DNA of 64,000 nt from Cavia porcellus (Eukaryota; Chordata; Mammalia; Rodentia; Caviidae), in contig NW_026947501.1 in assembly GCF_034190915.1 (NCBI RefSeq), forward strand, positions 3,410,001 to 3,474,000, in the 5' to 3' direction. The notes below the pieces were generated by a model. The model was not told the DNA's origin and ran no database searches. It was given only the letters and a program-made list of their open reading frames with translations. Below are positions 35,521 to 50,200 of this stretch, piece after piece (positions within the stretch are counted from its first letter, which is position 1; the number at the start of each line of letters is the position of its first letter). The position numbers and the translations under genes are program-made.

Positions 35521-38500
35521 GGTTTCTGAAAAACATCACGGGGTGGTGCACATTGTAAGGGTTTCTAACAGGCCATTCACTAGTAGGAGTGAGAAAAACC
35601 TAATGGGGTGGTGTCAATCGGAGGGCCTGAATAAGGATAGGCAGTGTGTGGCAATGTAGGATGTAGAAAAGCACCACGGCATGGTCAGCATGGGAAAGTC
35701 AGGAAACATGCTGTGGCAATGTCTGATAGCTTTCTGAAAAACATTACGGGTTGGTGTGCATTGTGAAAGTTTCTAACAGGCCATTCACTAGTAGGAGTCA
35801 GAAAAACATCACGGCGTGTTGTGAATTGGAGGGCCTGAATCAGGATAGGCAGTGAGTGGCATAGTACGATAGAGAAAAGCACCAAAGGGTGGTCATCATG
35901 GGGAGGTCAGGACAAATGCAGTGGCAATGTAGGATAGCTTTCTGAAAAACATCATGAGTGGTGAGAATTGCAAGGCTTTCTAACAGGCCATTCAGTAGTA
36001 GGACTGAGAAAAATGTCACGGGGTGGTGTGAATAAGAGGGCCTGAATTATGATAAGCAGTGAGTGGCAATGTAGGATGGAGAAAAGCACCACGGGGTGGT
36101 CAGCATGGGGAGGTCAGGAAACATGCAGAGGCAATTTAGGATAGGTTTCTGAAAAAAACTTCGGGGTGGTGCGCATTGTAAGGGTTTCTAACAGGCCATT
36201 AACAAGTAGGAGTGAGAAAAACATCACGGGGTGGTGTGAATCGGAGGGCCTGATTTAGGATAGGCAGTGAGGGGCAATGTAGGATGGAGAAAAGCACCAC
36301 GGGTTGGTCAGCATGAGGAGGTCAGGAAACATGCAGTGGCAAAGTAGGATAGTTTTCTGAAAAACATCACGGAGTGGTGCCCATTGTATGGCTTTCTAAC
36401 AGGCCATTCACTAGTAGCAGTGAGAAAAACATCACGGGGTGTTGTGAATCGGAGGGCCTGAATCAACTTAGAAAGTGAGTGGCAATGTAGGATGGAGAAA
36501 AGCACCACGGGTTGCTGAGCACGGGGAGGTCAGGAATCATACAAATGCAATGTAGGATAGGTTTATGAAAAACATCGCGGGGTTGTGCGCATTGGAAGGA
36601 TTTGTAGCAGGCCATTCACTAGTCGGATTGAGAAAAACATGACGGGGTGGTTTGAATCAGATGTTCTGAATTAGGATATACAGTGAGTGGCCTTGTATGA
36701 TGGAGAAAAGGAGCACGGGGTGGTCAGCATGGGGAGGTCGGGAAACATGCATTGGCAATGTAGGATAGGTTTCAGAAAAACATCGCTGGTGGTGCGCATT
36801 GTAAGGCTTTCTAATAGGCAATTCACTAGTAGGAGTGAGATAAACATCACGGGTGTTGTGAATCGGAGGGCCTGAATTAGGATAGGCAGTGAGTGGCAAT
36901 ATAAAATGGAGAAAAGCACCACGGTGTGGTCAGCATGGGGAGGTCAGGAAACATGGAGTGGCAATATAGGATAGGATTCTGAAATACATCACGGGGTGGT
37001 GCGCATTCTAAGGGTTTCTAACCGGCCATTCCCTGGTAGGAGTGAGAAATACATCACGGGAGGGTGTGAATCGGAAGGCCTGAATTAGGATAGGCAGTGA
37101 GTGGCAATGTAGGATGAAGAAAAGCACCACGGCATGGTCACCATGGGGAAGTCAGGAAACATGCAGTGGCAATGTGGGATAGTTTTCTGAAAAACATCGA
37201 GGGTGGTGCGCATTGTAAGTGTTTCTAACAGGCCATTCACTAATCGGAGTGAGAAAATCATAATGGCGTGGTGAGAATTGGAGCGCCTGAATCAGGATAG
37301 GCAGTGAGTGGCAATGTAGGATGGAGAAAAGCACCAAAGGGTGGTCATCATGGGGAGGTCAGGACACATGCAGTGGCAATGTATGATTGGTTTCTGAAAA
37401 ACATCAAGGGGTGGTGCGCATTGTAAGGGTTTCTAAATGGCCATTCACTAGTAGGAGTGAGAAAAACATAACGGGGTGGTGTGAATCAAAGTGCCTGAAT
37501 AAGTATAGGCAGTGAGTGGCAATATTGGATGTAGAAAAGCACCACGGGGTGGTCAGCGTGGGAGATCAGGAAACATGCAGTGGCAATGTAGGATAGATTT
37601 CTGAAAAACATTATTGGTTGGTGCGCATTGTAAGGGTTTCTAACAGGCCATTCAATAGTAGGATTGAGAAAAACATCACGGGGTGGTGTGAATCGGAGGG
37701 CCTGAATTATGATATGCAGTGAGTGGCAATGTAGGATGGGGAAAAGCACCACAGGGTGGTCAGCATGGGGAGGACAGGAAACATACAGTGGCAATGTAGG
37801 ATAGTTTTCTGAAAAAAATCACGGGGTGGTGCGCATTGTAAGTGTTTGTAGCAGGCCATTCACTAGTAGGAGTGAGAAAATCATCTTGGGGTGGTGTGAA
37901 TGGGAGGGCCTGAATTAGGATATTCTTGGAGTGGCAATGAAGAATGGAGAAAAGCACCATGGGGTGGTCAACATGGGGAGGGCAGGAAACATGCAATGGC
38001 AATGTAGGGTAGGTTTCTGAAAAACATTGCGGGGTGGTGCGCATTAAAAGTGTTTCTAACAGGCCATTCACTAGTAGGAGTGAGAAAAACATCACGGGGT
38101 GGTGTGAATCAGAGGGCCTGAATTAGGTTAGGCAGTGAGTGGCAATGTAGGATGGAGAAAATCACCACAGGGTGGTCAGCATGGGGAGGTCAGAAAACAT
38201 GCCGTGGCAATGTAGGATAAGTTTCTGAAAAAAAAAAAAAGCAGGGTGGTGCGCATTGTAAGAGTTTCTAACAGGCCATACACTAGTAGCAGTGAGTAAA
38301 ACATCACGGGTTGGTGTGAATCGGAGGGTCTGAATTAGGATAGGCAGTGAGTGGCAATGTAGGATGGAGAAAAGCACCACGGGGTTGTCAGCATGGGGAG
38401 GTCAGGAAACATGCAGTGGCAATGTAGGATAGTTTTCTGAAAAACATCACGGGGAGGTGCACAATGTAATGGTTTCTAACAGGCCATTCACTAGTAGGAT

Positions 38501-41265
38501 TGAGAAAAACATCACGGGGTGGTGTGAATCGGAGGGCCTGAATTAGGATAGGCAGTGAGTGGCAATGTAGGATGGAGAAAAGCACCACAGGGTGGTCATA
38601 ATGGGGAGGTCAGGATAAATGAAGTGGCAATGCAGGATAGGTTTCTGAAAAACATCGCGAGTGGTGAGAATTGTAAGGCTTTCTAACAGGCCATTCAGTA
38701 GTAGGACTGAAAAAAACATCACTGGGTGGTGTGAATCAGAGGGCCTGAATTATGATAAGCAGTGAGTGGCAATGTAGGATGGAGAAAAGCACCACGGGGT
38801 GGTCAGCATGGGAAGGTCTGGAAACATGCAGAGGCAATTTAGGATAGGTTTCTGAAAAAAACTTCGGGGTGGTGCGCATTGTAAGGGTTTCTAACAGGCC
38901 ATTAACTAGTAGGAGTTAGAAAAACATCACGGGGTGGTGTGAATCGGAGGGCCTGATTTAGGATAGGCAGTGAGTGGCAATGTAGGATGGAGAAAAGCAC
39001 CACGGGGTGGTCAGCATGAGGAGGTCAGGAAACATGCACTGGCAAAGTAGGATAGTTTTCTGAAAAACATCACGGGGTGGTGCCCATTGTATGGCTTTCT
39101 AACAGGCCATTCACTAGTAGGAGTGAGAAAAACATCACGGGGTGTTGTGAATCGGGGGGCCTGAATCAACTTAGACCGTGAGTGTCAATGTAGGATGGAG
39201 AAAAGCACCACGGGTTGGTGAGCACGGGGAGGTCAGGAATCATACAATGGCAATGTAGGCTGGGTTTCTGAAAAACATCGCGGGGTTGTGCGCATTGGAA
39301 GGATTTGTAGCAGGTCATTCACGAATAGGATTGAGAAAAACATCACGGGTTGGTTTGAATCAGATGTTCTGAATTAGGATATACAGTGAGTGGCAATGTA
39401 GGATGGAGAAAAGGACCACGGGGTGGTCAGCATGGGGAGGTCGGGAAACATGCATTGGCAATGTAGGATAGATTTCTGAAAAACATCGCTGGTGGTGCGC
39501 ATTGTAAGGCTTTCTAACAGGCATTCACTAGTAAGAGTGAGAAAAACATCAGGGGTGGTGTGAATCGGAGGGCCTGAATTATGGTAGGCAGTGAGTGGCA
39601 ATATAAAATGGAGAAAAGCACCACGGTGTGGTCAGCATGGGGAGGTCAGGAAACATGGAGTGGCAATATAGGATAGGTTTCTGAAAAACATCACGGGGTG
39701 GTGCGCATTTTAAGGGTTTCTAACCGGTATTCCCTGGTAGGAGTGAGAAATACATCACGGGAGGGTGTGAATCGGAAGGCCTGAATTAGGATAGGCAGTG
39801 AGTGGCAATGTAGGATGAAGAAAAACACCACGGCATGGTCAGCATGGGAAAGTCAGGAAACATGCAGTGGCAATGTGGGATACCTTTCTGAAAAACATCG
39901 CGGGGTGGTGCGCATTGTAAGTGTTTCTAACAGGCCATTCACTAATAGCAGTGAGAAAAACATCACGGCGTTGTGTGAATTGGAGGGCCTGAATCAGAAT
40001 AGGCAGTGAATGGCAATGTAGGATGGAGAAAAGCACCAAAGGGTGGTCATCATGGGGAGGTCAGGACACATGCAGTGGCAATGTATGATTGGTTTCTGAA
40101 AAACATCGCGGGTGGTGAGAATTGTAAGGCTTTCTAACAGGCCATTCACTAGTAGGAGTGAAAAAAAACATCAAGGGGTGTTGTGAATCGGAGAGACTGA
40201 ATTAGGTTAGGCAGTGAGTGGCTATGTAGGATGGAGAAAATCACCACAGGGTGGTCAGCATGGGAGGTCAGAAAACATGCCCTGGCAACGTAGGATAGGT
40301 TTCTGAAAAAAAAAGCGGGGTGGTGCGCATTGTAAGAGTTTCTAACAGGCCATTCACTAGTAGGAGTGAGAAAAACATCACGGGGTGGTGTGAATCGGAG
40401 GGTCTGAATTAGGATAGGCAGTGAGTGGCAATGTAGGATGGAGAAAAGCACCACAGGATGGTAAGCATGGGGAGGTCAAGAAACATGCAGTGGCAATGTA
40501 GGATAGGTTTCTGAAAAACATCACCGGGTGGTGCGCAATGTAAGGGTTTCTAACAGGCATTCACTAGTAGGATTGAGAAAAACATCACGGGGTGGTGTGA
40601 ATCGGAGGGCCTGAATTAGGATAGGCAGTGAGTGGCAATGTAGGATGGAGAGAAGCACCACGGTGTGGTCAGCATGGGGAGGTCCGGAAACATGCAGTGG
40701 CAATGTAGGATAGGTTTCTGAAAAACATTACGGGGTGGTGCACATTGTAAGGTTTTCTAACCGGCCAATCCCTTTTAGGAGTGAGAGATATATCACGGGA
40801 GAGTGTGAATCGGTAGGCCTGAATCAGGATAGGCAGTGAATGGCAATGTAGGATGGAGAAAAGCACCACGGCATGGTCAGCATGGGAAGGTTAGGATACA
40901 TTCAGTGGCAATGTAGTATAGGTTTCTGAAAAACATCACGGGGTGGTGCACATTGTAAGGGTTTCTAACAGGCCATTCACTAGTAGGAGTGAGAAAAACC
41001 TAATGGGATGGTGTCAATCGGAGGGCCTGAATAAGGATAGGCAGTGTGTGGCAATGTAGGATGTAGAAAAGCACCACGGCACGGTCAGCATGGGAAAGTC
41101 AGGAAACATGCTGTGGCAATGTCTGATAGCTTTCTGAAAAACATTACGGGTTGGTGTGCATTGTGAAAGTTTCTAACAGGCCATTCACTAGTAGGAGTCA
41201 GAAAAACATCACGGCGTGTTGTGAATTGGAGGGCCTGAATCAGGATAGGCAGTGAGTGGCAATGT
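35521..41265 (+). repeat. 13-monomer HOR domain, block copy 2
   Basis: Copy of 1-5745. Together with 32841-35520 it makes a longer run of the 13-mer HOR here than is visible at the window start: about 33165-34705, 35865-37405 and 38568-40108 are three successive equivalents. Confidence 0.82.
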
Positions 41266-44200
41266 TGGATGTAGAAAAGCACCACGGGGTGGTCAGCGTG
41301 GGGAGATCAGGAAACATGCAGTGGCAATGTAGGATAGATTTCTGAAAAACATTATTGGTTGGTGCGCATTGTAAGGGTTTCTAACAGGCCATTCAATAGT
41401 AGGATTGAGAAAAACATCACGGGGTGGTGTGAATCGGAGGGCCTGAATTATGATATGCAGTGAGTGGCAATGTAGGATGGGGAAAAGCACCACAGGGTGG
41501 TCAGCATGGGGAGGACAGGAAACATACAGTGGCAATGTAGGATAGTTTTCTGAAAAAAATCACGGGGTGGTGCGCATTGTAAGTGTTTGTAGCAGGCCAT
41601 TCACTAGTAGGAGTGAGAAAATCATCTTGGGGTGGTGTGAATGGGAGGGCCTGAATTAGGATATTCTTGGAGTGGCAATGAAGAATGGAGAAAAGCACCA
41701 TGGGGTGGTCAACATGGGGAGGTCAGGAAACATGCAGTGGCAATGTAGGGTAGGTTTCTGAAAAACATTGCGTGGTGGTGCGCATTAAAAGTGTTTCTAA
41801 CAGGCCATTCACTAGTAGGAGTGAGAAAAACATCACAGGGTGGTGTGAATCAGAGGGCCTGAATTAGTATAGGCAGTGAGTGGCAATGTAGGATGGAGAA
41901 AATCACCACAGGGTGGTCAGCATGGGGAGGTCAGAAAACATGCCGTGGCAATGTAGGATAAGTTTCTGAAAAAAAAAACGGGGTGTTGCACATTGTAAGT
42001 GTTTCTAACAGGCCATTCACTAGTAGCAGTGAGAAAAACATCACGGGGTGGTGTGAATCGGAGGGCCTGAATTAGGATAGGCAGTGAGTGGCAATGTAGG
42101 ATGGAGAAAAGCACCACAGCGTGGTCAGCATGGGGAGGTAGGAAACATGCAGTGGCAATGTAGGATAGTTTTCTGAAAAACATCATGGGCTGGTGCGCTT
42201 TGTATGGGTTTCTAACAGGCCATTCACTAGTAGGATTGAGAAAAAACATCACCGGGTGGGTTGAATCAGATGTTCTGAATTAGCATATACAGTGAGTGTC
42301 AATGTAGGATGGAGAAAAGGACCACGGGGTGGTCAGCATGGGGAGGTCGGGAAACTTGCATTGGCAATGTAGGATAGGTTTCTGAAAAACATCGCTGGTG
42401 GTGCGCATTGTAAGGCTTTCTAACAGGCCATTCACTAGTAGGAGTGAGAAAAACATCACGGGGTTGTGTGAATCGGAGTGCCAGAATAAGGATAGGCAGT
42501 GAGTGGCAATATAAAATGGAGAAAAGCACCACGGTTTGGTCAGCATGGGGAGGTCAGGAAACATGGAGTGGCAATATAGGATAGGTTTCTGAAAAACATC
42601 ACGGGGTGGTGCGCATTGTAAATGTTTCTAACCGGCCATTCCCTGGTAGGAGTGAGAAATACATCACGGGAGGGTTTGAATCGGAAGGCTTGAATTAGGA
42701 TAGGCAGTGAGTGGCAATGTAGGATGGAGAAAAGCACCACGGCATGGTCAGCATGGGGAGGTCAGGAAACATGCAGTGGCAATGTGGGATAGCTTTCTGA
42801 AAAGCATTATTGGTTGGTGCGCATTGTAAGGGTTTCTAACAGGCCATTCACTAGTAGGAGTGAGAAAAACATCACAGTGTGGTGTGAATTGGAGGGCCTG
42901 AATCAGGATAGGCAGTGAGTGGCAATGTAGGATGGAGAAAAGCACCAAAGGGTGGTCATCATGGGGAGCTCAGGACACATGCAGTGGCAATGTAGGATAG
43001 GTTTTTGTAAAACATTGCGTGTGGTGAGAATTGTAAGCCTTTCTAACAGGCCATTCACCAGTAGGAGTGAGATAAACATCATGGGGTGGTGTGAATCAGA
43101 GGCCCTGAATTATGATAAGCAGTGAGTGGCAATGTATGATGTAGAAAATCACCACAGGGTGGTCAGCATGGGGAGGTCAGAAAACATGCAGTGGCAATGT
43201 AGGATAGGTTTCGGAAAAAAAAAAAAATGGGGTGTTGCACATTGTAAGTGTTTCTAACAGGCCATTTACTAGTAGCAGTGAGAAAAACATCACGGGGTGG
43301 TGTGAATCGGAGGGCCTTAATTAGGATAGGCAATGAGTGGCAATGTAGGATGGAGAAAAGCACCACAGCGTGGTCAGCATGGGGAGGTAGGAAACATGCA
43401 GTGGCAATGTAGGATAGTTTTCTGAAAAACATCACGGGGTGGTGTGCTTTTTAAGGGTTTCTAACAGGCCATTCACTAGTAGGATTGAGAAAAACATCAC
43501 AGGGTGGTTTGAATCAGATGTTCTGAATTAGCATATACAGTGAGTGTCAATGTAGGATGGAGAAAAGGACCACGGGGTGGTCAGCATGGGGAGGTCGGGA
43601 AACATGTATTGGCAATGTAGGATAGGTTTCTGAAAAACATCGCTGGGGGTGCGCATTGTAAGGCTTTCTAACAGGCCATTCACTAGTAGGAGTGAGAAAA
43701 ACATCACGGGGTTGTGTGAATTGGAGGGCCTGAATTAGGTTAGGCATGAGTGGCAATGTATGATGTAGAAAAGCACCACGGGGTGGTCTGCATGGGGAGG
43801 TCAGGAAACATGCAGTGGCAATGTGGGATAGATTTCTGAAAAACATTACGGGTTGGTGCGCATTGTAAGGGTTTCTAACAGGTCATTCACTAGTAGGAGT
43901 GAGAAAAACATCACGGGGTGGTGTCAATCGGAGGGCCTGAATTATGATATGCAGTGAGTGGCAATGTAGGATGGAGAAAAGCACCACGGGGTGGTCAGCA
44001 TGGGGAGGACAGGAAACATACAGTGGCAATGTAGGATAGTTTTCTGAAAAAAATCACGGGGTGGTGCGCATTGTAAGTGTTTGTAGCAGGCCATTCACTA
44101 GTAGGAGTGAGAAAATCATCTCGGGGTGGTGTCAATGGGAGGGCCTGAATTAGGATATTCTTGGAGTGGCAATGAAGAATGGAGAAAAGCACCATGGGGT

Positions 44201-47200
44201 GGTCAACATGGGGAGGTCAGGAAACATGCAATGGCAATGTAGGATAGGTTTCTGAAAAACATCGCGGGGTGGTGCGCATTGTAAGGGTTTGTAACAGGCC
44301 ATTCACTAGTAGGAGTGAGAAAAACATCACGGAGTGGTGTGAATCGGAGGGCCTGAATTAGGTTAGGCAGTGAGTGGCAATGTAGGATGGAGAAAATCAC
44401 CACAGGGTGGTCAGCATGGGGAGGTCAGAAAACATGCCTTGGCAATGTAGGATAGGTTTCTGAAAAAAAAAAAAAAAAAAAAAACGGGGTGTTGCACATT
44501 GTAAGTGTTTCTAACAGGCCATTCACTAGTAGCAGTGAGAAAAACATCACGGGGTGGTGTGAATCGGAGGGCCTGAATTAGGATAGGCAGTGAGTGGCAG
44601 TGTAGGATGGAGAAAAGCACCACAGCGTCGTCAACATGGGGAGGTAGAAAACATGCAGTGGCAATGTAGCAAAAGTTTTCTGAAAAACATCACGGGGTGG
44701 TGCGCTTTGTACGGGTTTCTAACAGGCCATTCACTAGTAGGAGTGAGAAAAACATCACGGGTGGTGTGAATCGGAGGGCCTGAATTAGGTTAGGCAGTGA
44801 GTGGCAATGTAGGATGGAGAAAATCACCACAGGGTGGTCAGTATGGGGAGGTCAGAAAACATGCCGTGGCAATGTAGGATAGGTTTCTGAAAAAAAAAAA
44901 AAAAACGGGGTGTTGCACATTGTAAGTGTTTCTAACAGGCCATTCACTAGTAGCAATGAGAAAAACATCACGGGGTGGTGTGAATCGGAGGGCCTGAATT
45001 AGGATAGGCAGTGAGTGGCAATGTAGGATGGAGAAAAGCACCAAAGGGTGGTCATAATGGGGTGCTCAGGACACATGCTGTGGCAATGTCGGATAGGTTT
45101 CTGTAAAACATTGGGGGTGGTGAGAATTGTAAGCCTTTCTAACAGGCCATTCACCAGTAGGAGTGAGATAAACATCATGGGGTGGTGTGAATCAGAGGGC
45201 CTGAATTATGATAAGCAGTGAGTGGCAATGTATGATGTAGAAAAGCACCACGGGGTGGTCTGCATGGGGAGGTCAGGAAACATGCAATGGCAATGTAGGA
45301 TAGTTTTCTGAAAAACATCGCGGGGTGGTGCGCATTGTAAGGGTTTCTAACAGGCCATTCACTAGTAGGAGTGAGAAAAACATCATGGCGTGGTGTGAAT
45401 CGGAGGGCCTGAATTAGGTTAGGCAGTGAGTGGCAATGTAGGATGGAGAAAAGCACCACGGGGTGGTCTGCATGGGGAGGTCAGGAAACATGCAATGGCA
45501 ATGTAGGATAGTTTTCTGAAAAACATCGCGGGGTGGTGCGCATTGTAAGGGTTTCTAACAGGCCATTCACTAGTAGGAGTGAGAAAAACATCATGGCGTG
45601 GTGTGAATCGGAGGGCCTGAATTAGGTTAGGCAGTGAGTGGCAATGTAGGATGGAGAAAATCACCAGAGGGTGGTCAGCATGGGGAGGTCAGAAAACATG
45701 CCGTGGCAATGTAGGATAGGATTCTGAAAAACATCACGGGGTGGTGCGCTTTGTAAGGGTTTCTAATAGGCCATTCACTAGTAGGATTGAGAAAAGCATC
45801 ACGGGGTGGTTTGAATCAGATGTTCTGAATTAGCATATACAGTGAGTGTCAATGTAGGATGGAGAAAAGGACCACGGGGTGGTCAGCATGGGGAGGTAGG
45901 GAAACATGCATTGGCAATGTAGGATAGGTTTCTGAAAAACATCGCTGGTGGTGCGCATTGTAAGGCTTTCTAACAGGCCATTCACTAGTAGGAGTGAGAA
46001 AAACATCACGGGGTTGTGTGAATCGGAGGGCCTGAATTAGGATAGGCAGTGAGTGGCAATATAAAATGGAGAAAAGCACCACGGTGTGGTCAGCATGGGG
46101 AGGTCAGGAAACATGGACTGGCAATATAGGATAGGTTTATGAAAAACATCACGGGGTGGTGCGCATTGTAAGGGTTTCTAAGCAGCCATTCCCTGGTAGG
46201 AGTGAGAAATACATCACGGGAAGGTGTGAATCTGAAGGCCTGAATTAGGATAAGCAGTGAGTGGCAAAGTATGATGTAGAAAAGCACCACGGGGTGGTCT
46301 GCATGGGGAGGTCAGCAAACATGCAGTGGCAATGTGGGATAGATTTCTGAAAAACATTACGTGTTGGTGCGCATTGTAAGGGTTTCTAACAGGCCATTCA
46401 CTAGTAGGAGTCAGAAAAACATCACGGGGTGGTGTGAATCGGAGGGCCTGAATTATGATATGCAGTGAGTGGCAATGTAGGATGGAGAAAAGCACCACGG
46501 GATGGTCAGCATGGGGAGGACAGGAAACATACAGTGGAAATGTAGGATAGTTTTCTGAAAAATATCACGGGGTGGTGCGCATTGTAAGTGTTTGTAGCAG
46601 GCCATTCACTAGTAGGAGTGAGAAAATCATCTCGGGGTGGTGTGAATGGGAGGGCTTGAATTAGGATATTCTTGGAGTGGCAATGTAGATTGGAGAAAAG
46701 CACCATGGGGTCTTCAACATGGGGAGGTCAGGAAACATGCAATGGCAATGTAGGATAGGTTTCTGAAAAACATCGCGGGGTGGTGTGCATTGTAAGTGTT
46801 TCTAACAGGCCATTCACTAGTAGGAGTGAGAAAAACATCACGGCGTGGTGTGAATTGGAGGGCCTGAATTAGGTTAGGCAGTGAGTGGCAATGTAGGATG
46901 GAGAAAATCACTACAGGGTGGTCAGCATGGGGAGGTCAGAAAACATGCCGTGGCAATGTAGGATAGGTTTCTGAAAAAAAAAAAAAATGGGGTGTTGCAC
47001 GGTGTAAGTGTTTCTAACAGGCCATTCACTAGTAGCATTGAGAAAAACATCACGGGGTGGTGTGAATCGGAGGGCCTGAATTAGGATAGGCAGTGAGTGG
47101 CAATGTAGGATGGAGAAAAGCACCACAGCGTGGTCAGCATGGGGAGGTAGGAAACATGCAGTGGCAATGTAGGAAAGTTTTCTGAAAAACATCACGGGGT

Positions 47201-50200
47201 GGTGCGCTTTGTAAGGGTTTCTAACAGGCCATTCACTAGTAGGATTGAGAAAAACATCACGGGGTGGTTTGAATCAGATGTTCTGAATTAGCATATACAG
47301 TGAGTGTCAATGTAGGATGGAGAAAAGGACCACAGGGTGGTCAGCATGGGGAGGTCGGGAAACATGCATTGGCAATGTCGGATAGGTTTCTGAAAAACAT
47401 CGCTGGTGGTGCGCATTGTAAGGCTTTCTAACAGGCCATTCACTAGTATGAGTGAGAAAAACATCACGGGGCTGTGTGAATCGGAGGGCCTGAATTAGGA
47501 TAGGCAGTGAGTGGCAATATAAAATGGAGAAAAGCACCACGGTGTGGTCAGCATGGGGCGGTCAGGAAACATGGAGTGGCAATATAGGATAGGTTTCTGA
47601 AAAACATCACGGGGTGGTGCGCATTGTAATGGTTTCTAACAGGCCATTCCCTGGTGGGAGTGAAAAATACATCACGGGAGGGTGTGAATTGGAAGTCCTG
47701 ACTTAGGATAGGCAGTGAATGGCAATGTAGGATGGAGAAAAGCACCACGGCATGGTCAGCATTGGGAGGTCAGGAAACATGCAGTGGCAATGTGGGATAG
47801 CTTTCTGAAAAGCATTACTGGTTGTTGCGCATTGTAAGGGTTTCTAACAGGCCATTCACTAGTAGGAGTGAGAAAAACATCACAGCGTGGTGTGAATTGG
47901 AGGGCCTGAATCAGGATAGGCAGTGAGTGGCAATGTAGGATGGAGAAAAGCACCAAAGGGTGGTCATCATGGGGAGCTCAGGACACATGCAGTGGCAATG
48001 TAGGATAGGTTTCTGTAAAACATTGCGTGTGGTGAGAATTGTAAGCCTTTCTAACAGGCCATTCACCAGTACGAGTGAGATAAACATCATGGGGTGGTGT
48101 GAATCAGAGGGCCTGAATTATTATAAGCAGTGAGTGGCAATGTATGATGTAGAAAAGCACCACGGGGTGGTCTGCATGGGGAGGTCAGGAAACATGCAGT
48201 GGCAATGTAGGATAGGTTTCTGAAAAACATCGCTGGTGGTGCGCTTTGTAAGGGTTTCTAACAGGCCATTCACTAGTAGGATTGAGAAAAACATCACGGG
48301 GTGGTTAGAATCAGATGTTCTGAATTAGCATATACAATGAGTGTCAATGTAGTATGGAGAAAAGGACCACGGGGTGGTCAGCATGGGGAGGTCGGGAAAC
48401 ATGCATTGGCAATGTACGATAGGTTTCTGAAAAACATCGCTGGTGGTGCACATTGTAAGGCTTTCTAACAGGCCATTCAGTAGTAGGAGTGAGAAAAACA
48501 TCACAGGGTTGTGTGAATCGGAGGGCCTGAATTAGGATAGGCAATGATTGGCAATATAAAATGGAGAAAAGCACCACGGTGTGGTCAGCATGGGGAGGTC
48601 AGGAAACATGCAGTGGCAATGTAGGATAGGTTTCTGAAAAAAACATCGGGTTTGTGCGCATTGTAAGGGTTTCTAACAGGCCATTCACTAGGAGGATTGA
48701 AAAAAACATAACGGGGTCGTGTGAATCGGAGGGCCTGAATTAGGTTAGGCCGTGAGTGGCAATGTAGGATGGAGAAAATCACCAAAGGTTGGTCAGCATG
48801 GGGAGGTTCGAAAACATGCGTTGGCAATGTAGGATATGTTTCTGAAAAAAAAAAGCGGGTGGTGCACATTGTAAGAGTTTCTGACAGGTCATTCACTAGT
48901 AGGATTGAGAAAAACATAATGGGGTGGTGTGAATCGGAGGGTCTGAATTAGGATAGGCAGTGAGTGGCAATGTAGGATGGAGAAAAGTACCACAGGATGG
49001 TCAGCATGGGGAGGTCAGGAAACATGCAGTGGCAATGTAGGATAGGTTTCTGTAAATCATTGCGGGTGGTGAGAATTGTAAGCCTTTCTACAGGCCATTC
49101 ACCAGTAGGAGTGAGATAAACATCATGGGGTAGTGTGAATCAGAGGGCCTGAATTATGATAAGCACTGATTGACAATGTATGATGTAGAAAAGCACCACG
49201 GGGTGGTCTGCATGGGGAGGTCAGGAAACATGCAATGGCAATGTAGGATAGGTTTCTGAAAAACATCGCGGGGTGGTGCGCATTGTAAGGGTTTCTAACA
49301 GGCCATTCACTAGTAGGATTGAGAAAAACATCACGGTGTGGTGTGATTCGGAGGGCCTGAATTAGGTTAGGCAGTGAGTGGCAATGTAGGACGGAGAAAA
49401 TCACCACAGTTTGGTCAGCATGGGGAGGTCAGAAAACATGCCGTGGCAATGTAGGATAGGTTTCTGAAAAAAAAAAAAAAAAACGGGGAGTTGCACGTTG
49501 TAAGTGTTTCTAACAGGCCATTCACTAGTAGCAGTGAGAAAAACATCACGGGGTGGTGTCAATCGGAGAGCCTGAATTATGATATGCAGTGAGTGGCAAT
49601 GTAGGATGGAGAAAAGCACCACGGGGTGGTCAGCATGGGGAGGTAGGAAACATGCAGTGGCAATGTAGGAAAGTTTTCTGAAAAACATCACGGGGTGGTG
49701 CGCTTTGTAAGGGTTTCTAACAGGCCATTCACTAGTAGGATTGAGAAAAACATCACGGAGTGGTTTGAAGCAGATGTTCTGAATTAGCATATACAGTGAG
49801 TGTCAATGTAGGATGCAGAAAAGGACCACGGGGAGGTCAGCATGGGGAGGTCGGGAAACATGCATTGGCAATGTAGGATAGTTTTCTGAAAAACATCGCT
49901 GGTGGTGCGCATTGTAAGGCTTTCTAACAGGCCATTCACTAGTAGGAGTGAGAAACACATCACGGGCTTGTGAGAATCGGAGGGCCTGAATTAGGATAGG
50001 CAGTGAGTGGCAATATAAAATGGAGAAAAGCACCACGGTGTGGTCAGCATGCGGAGGTCAGGAAACATGGAGTGGCAATATAGGATAGGTTTTAGAAAAA
50101 CATCATGGGGTGGTGCGCATTGTAAGGGTTTCTAACCGGCCATTCCCTGGTGGGAGTGAAAAATACATCACGGGAGGGTGTGATGCAGAAGGCCTGAATT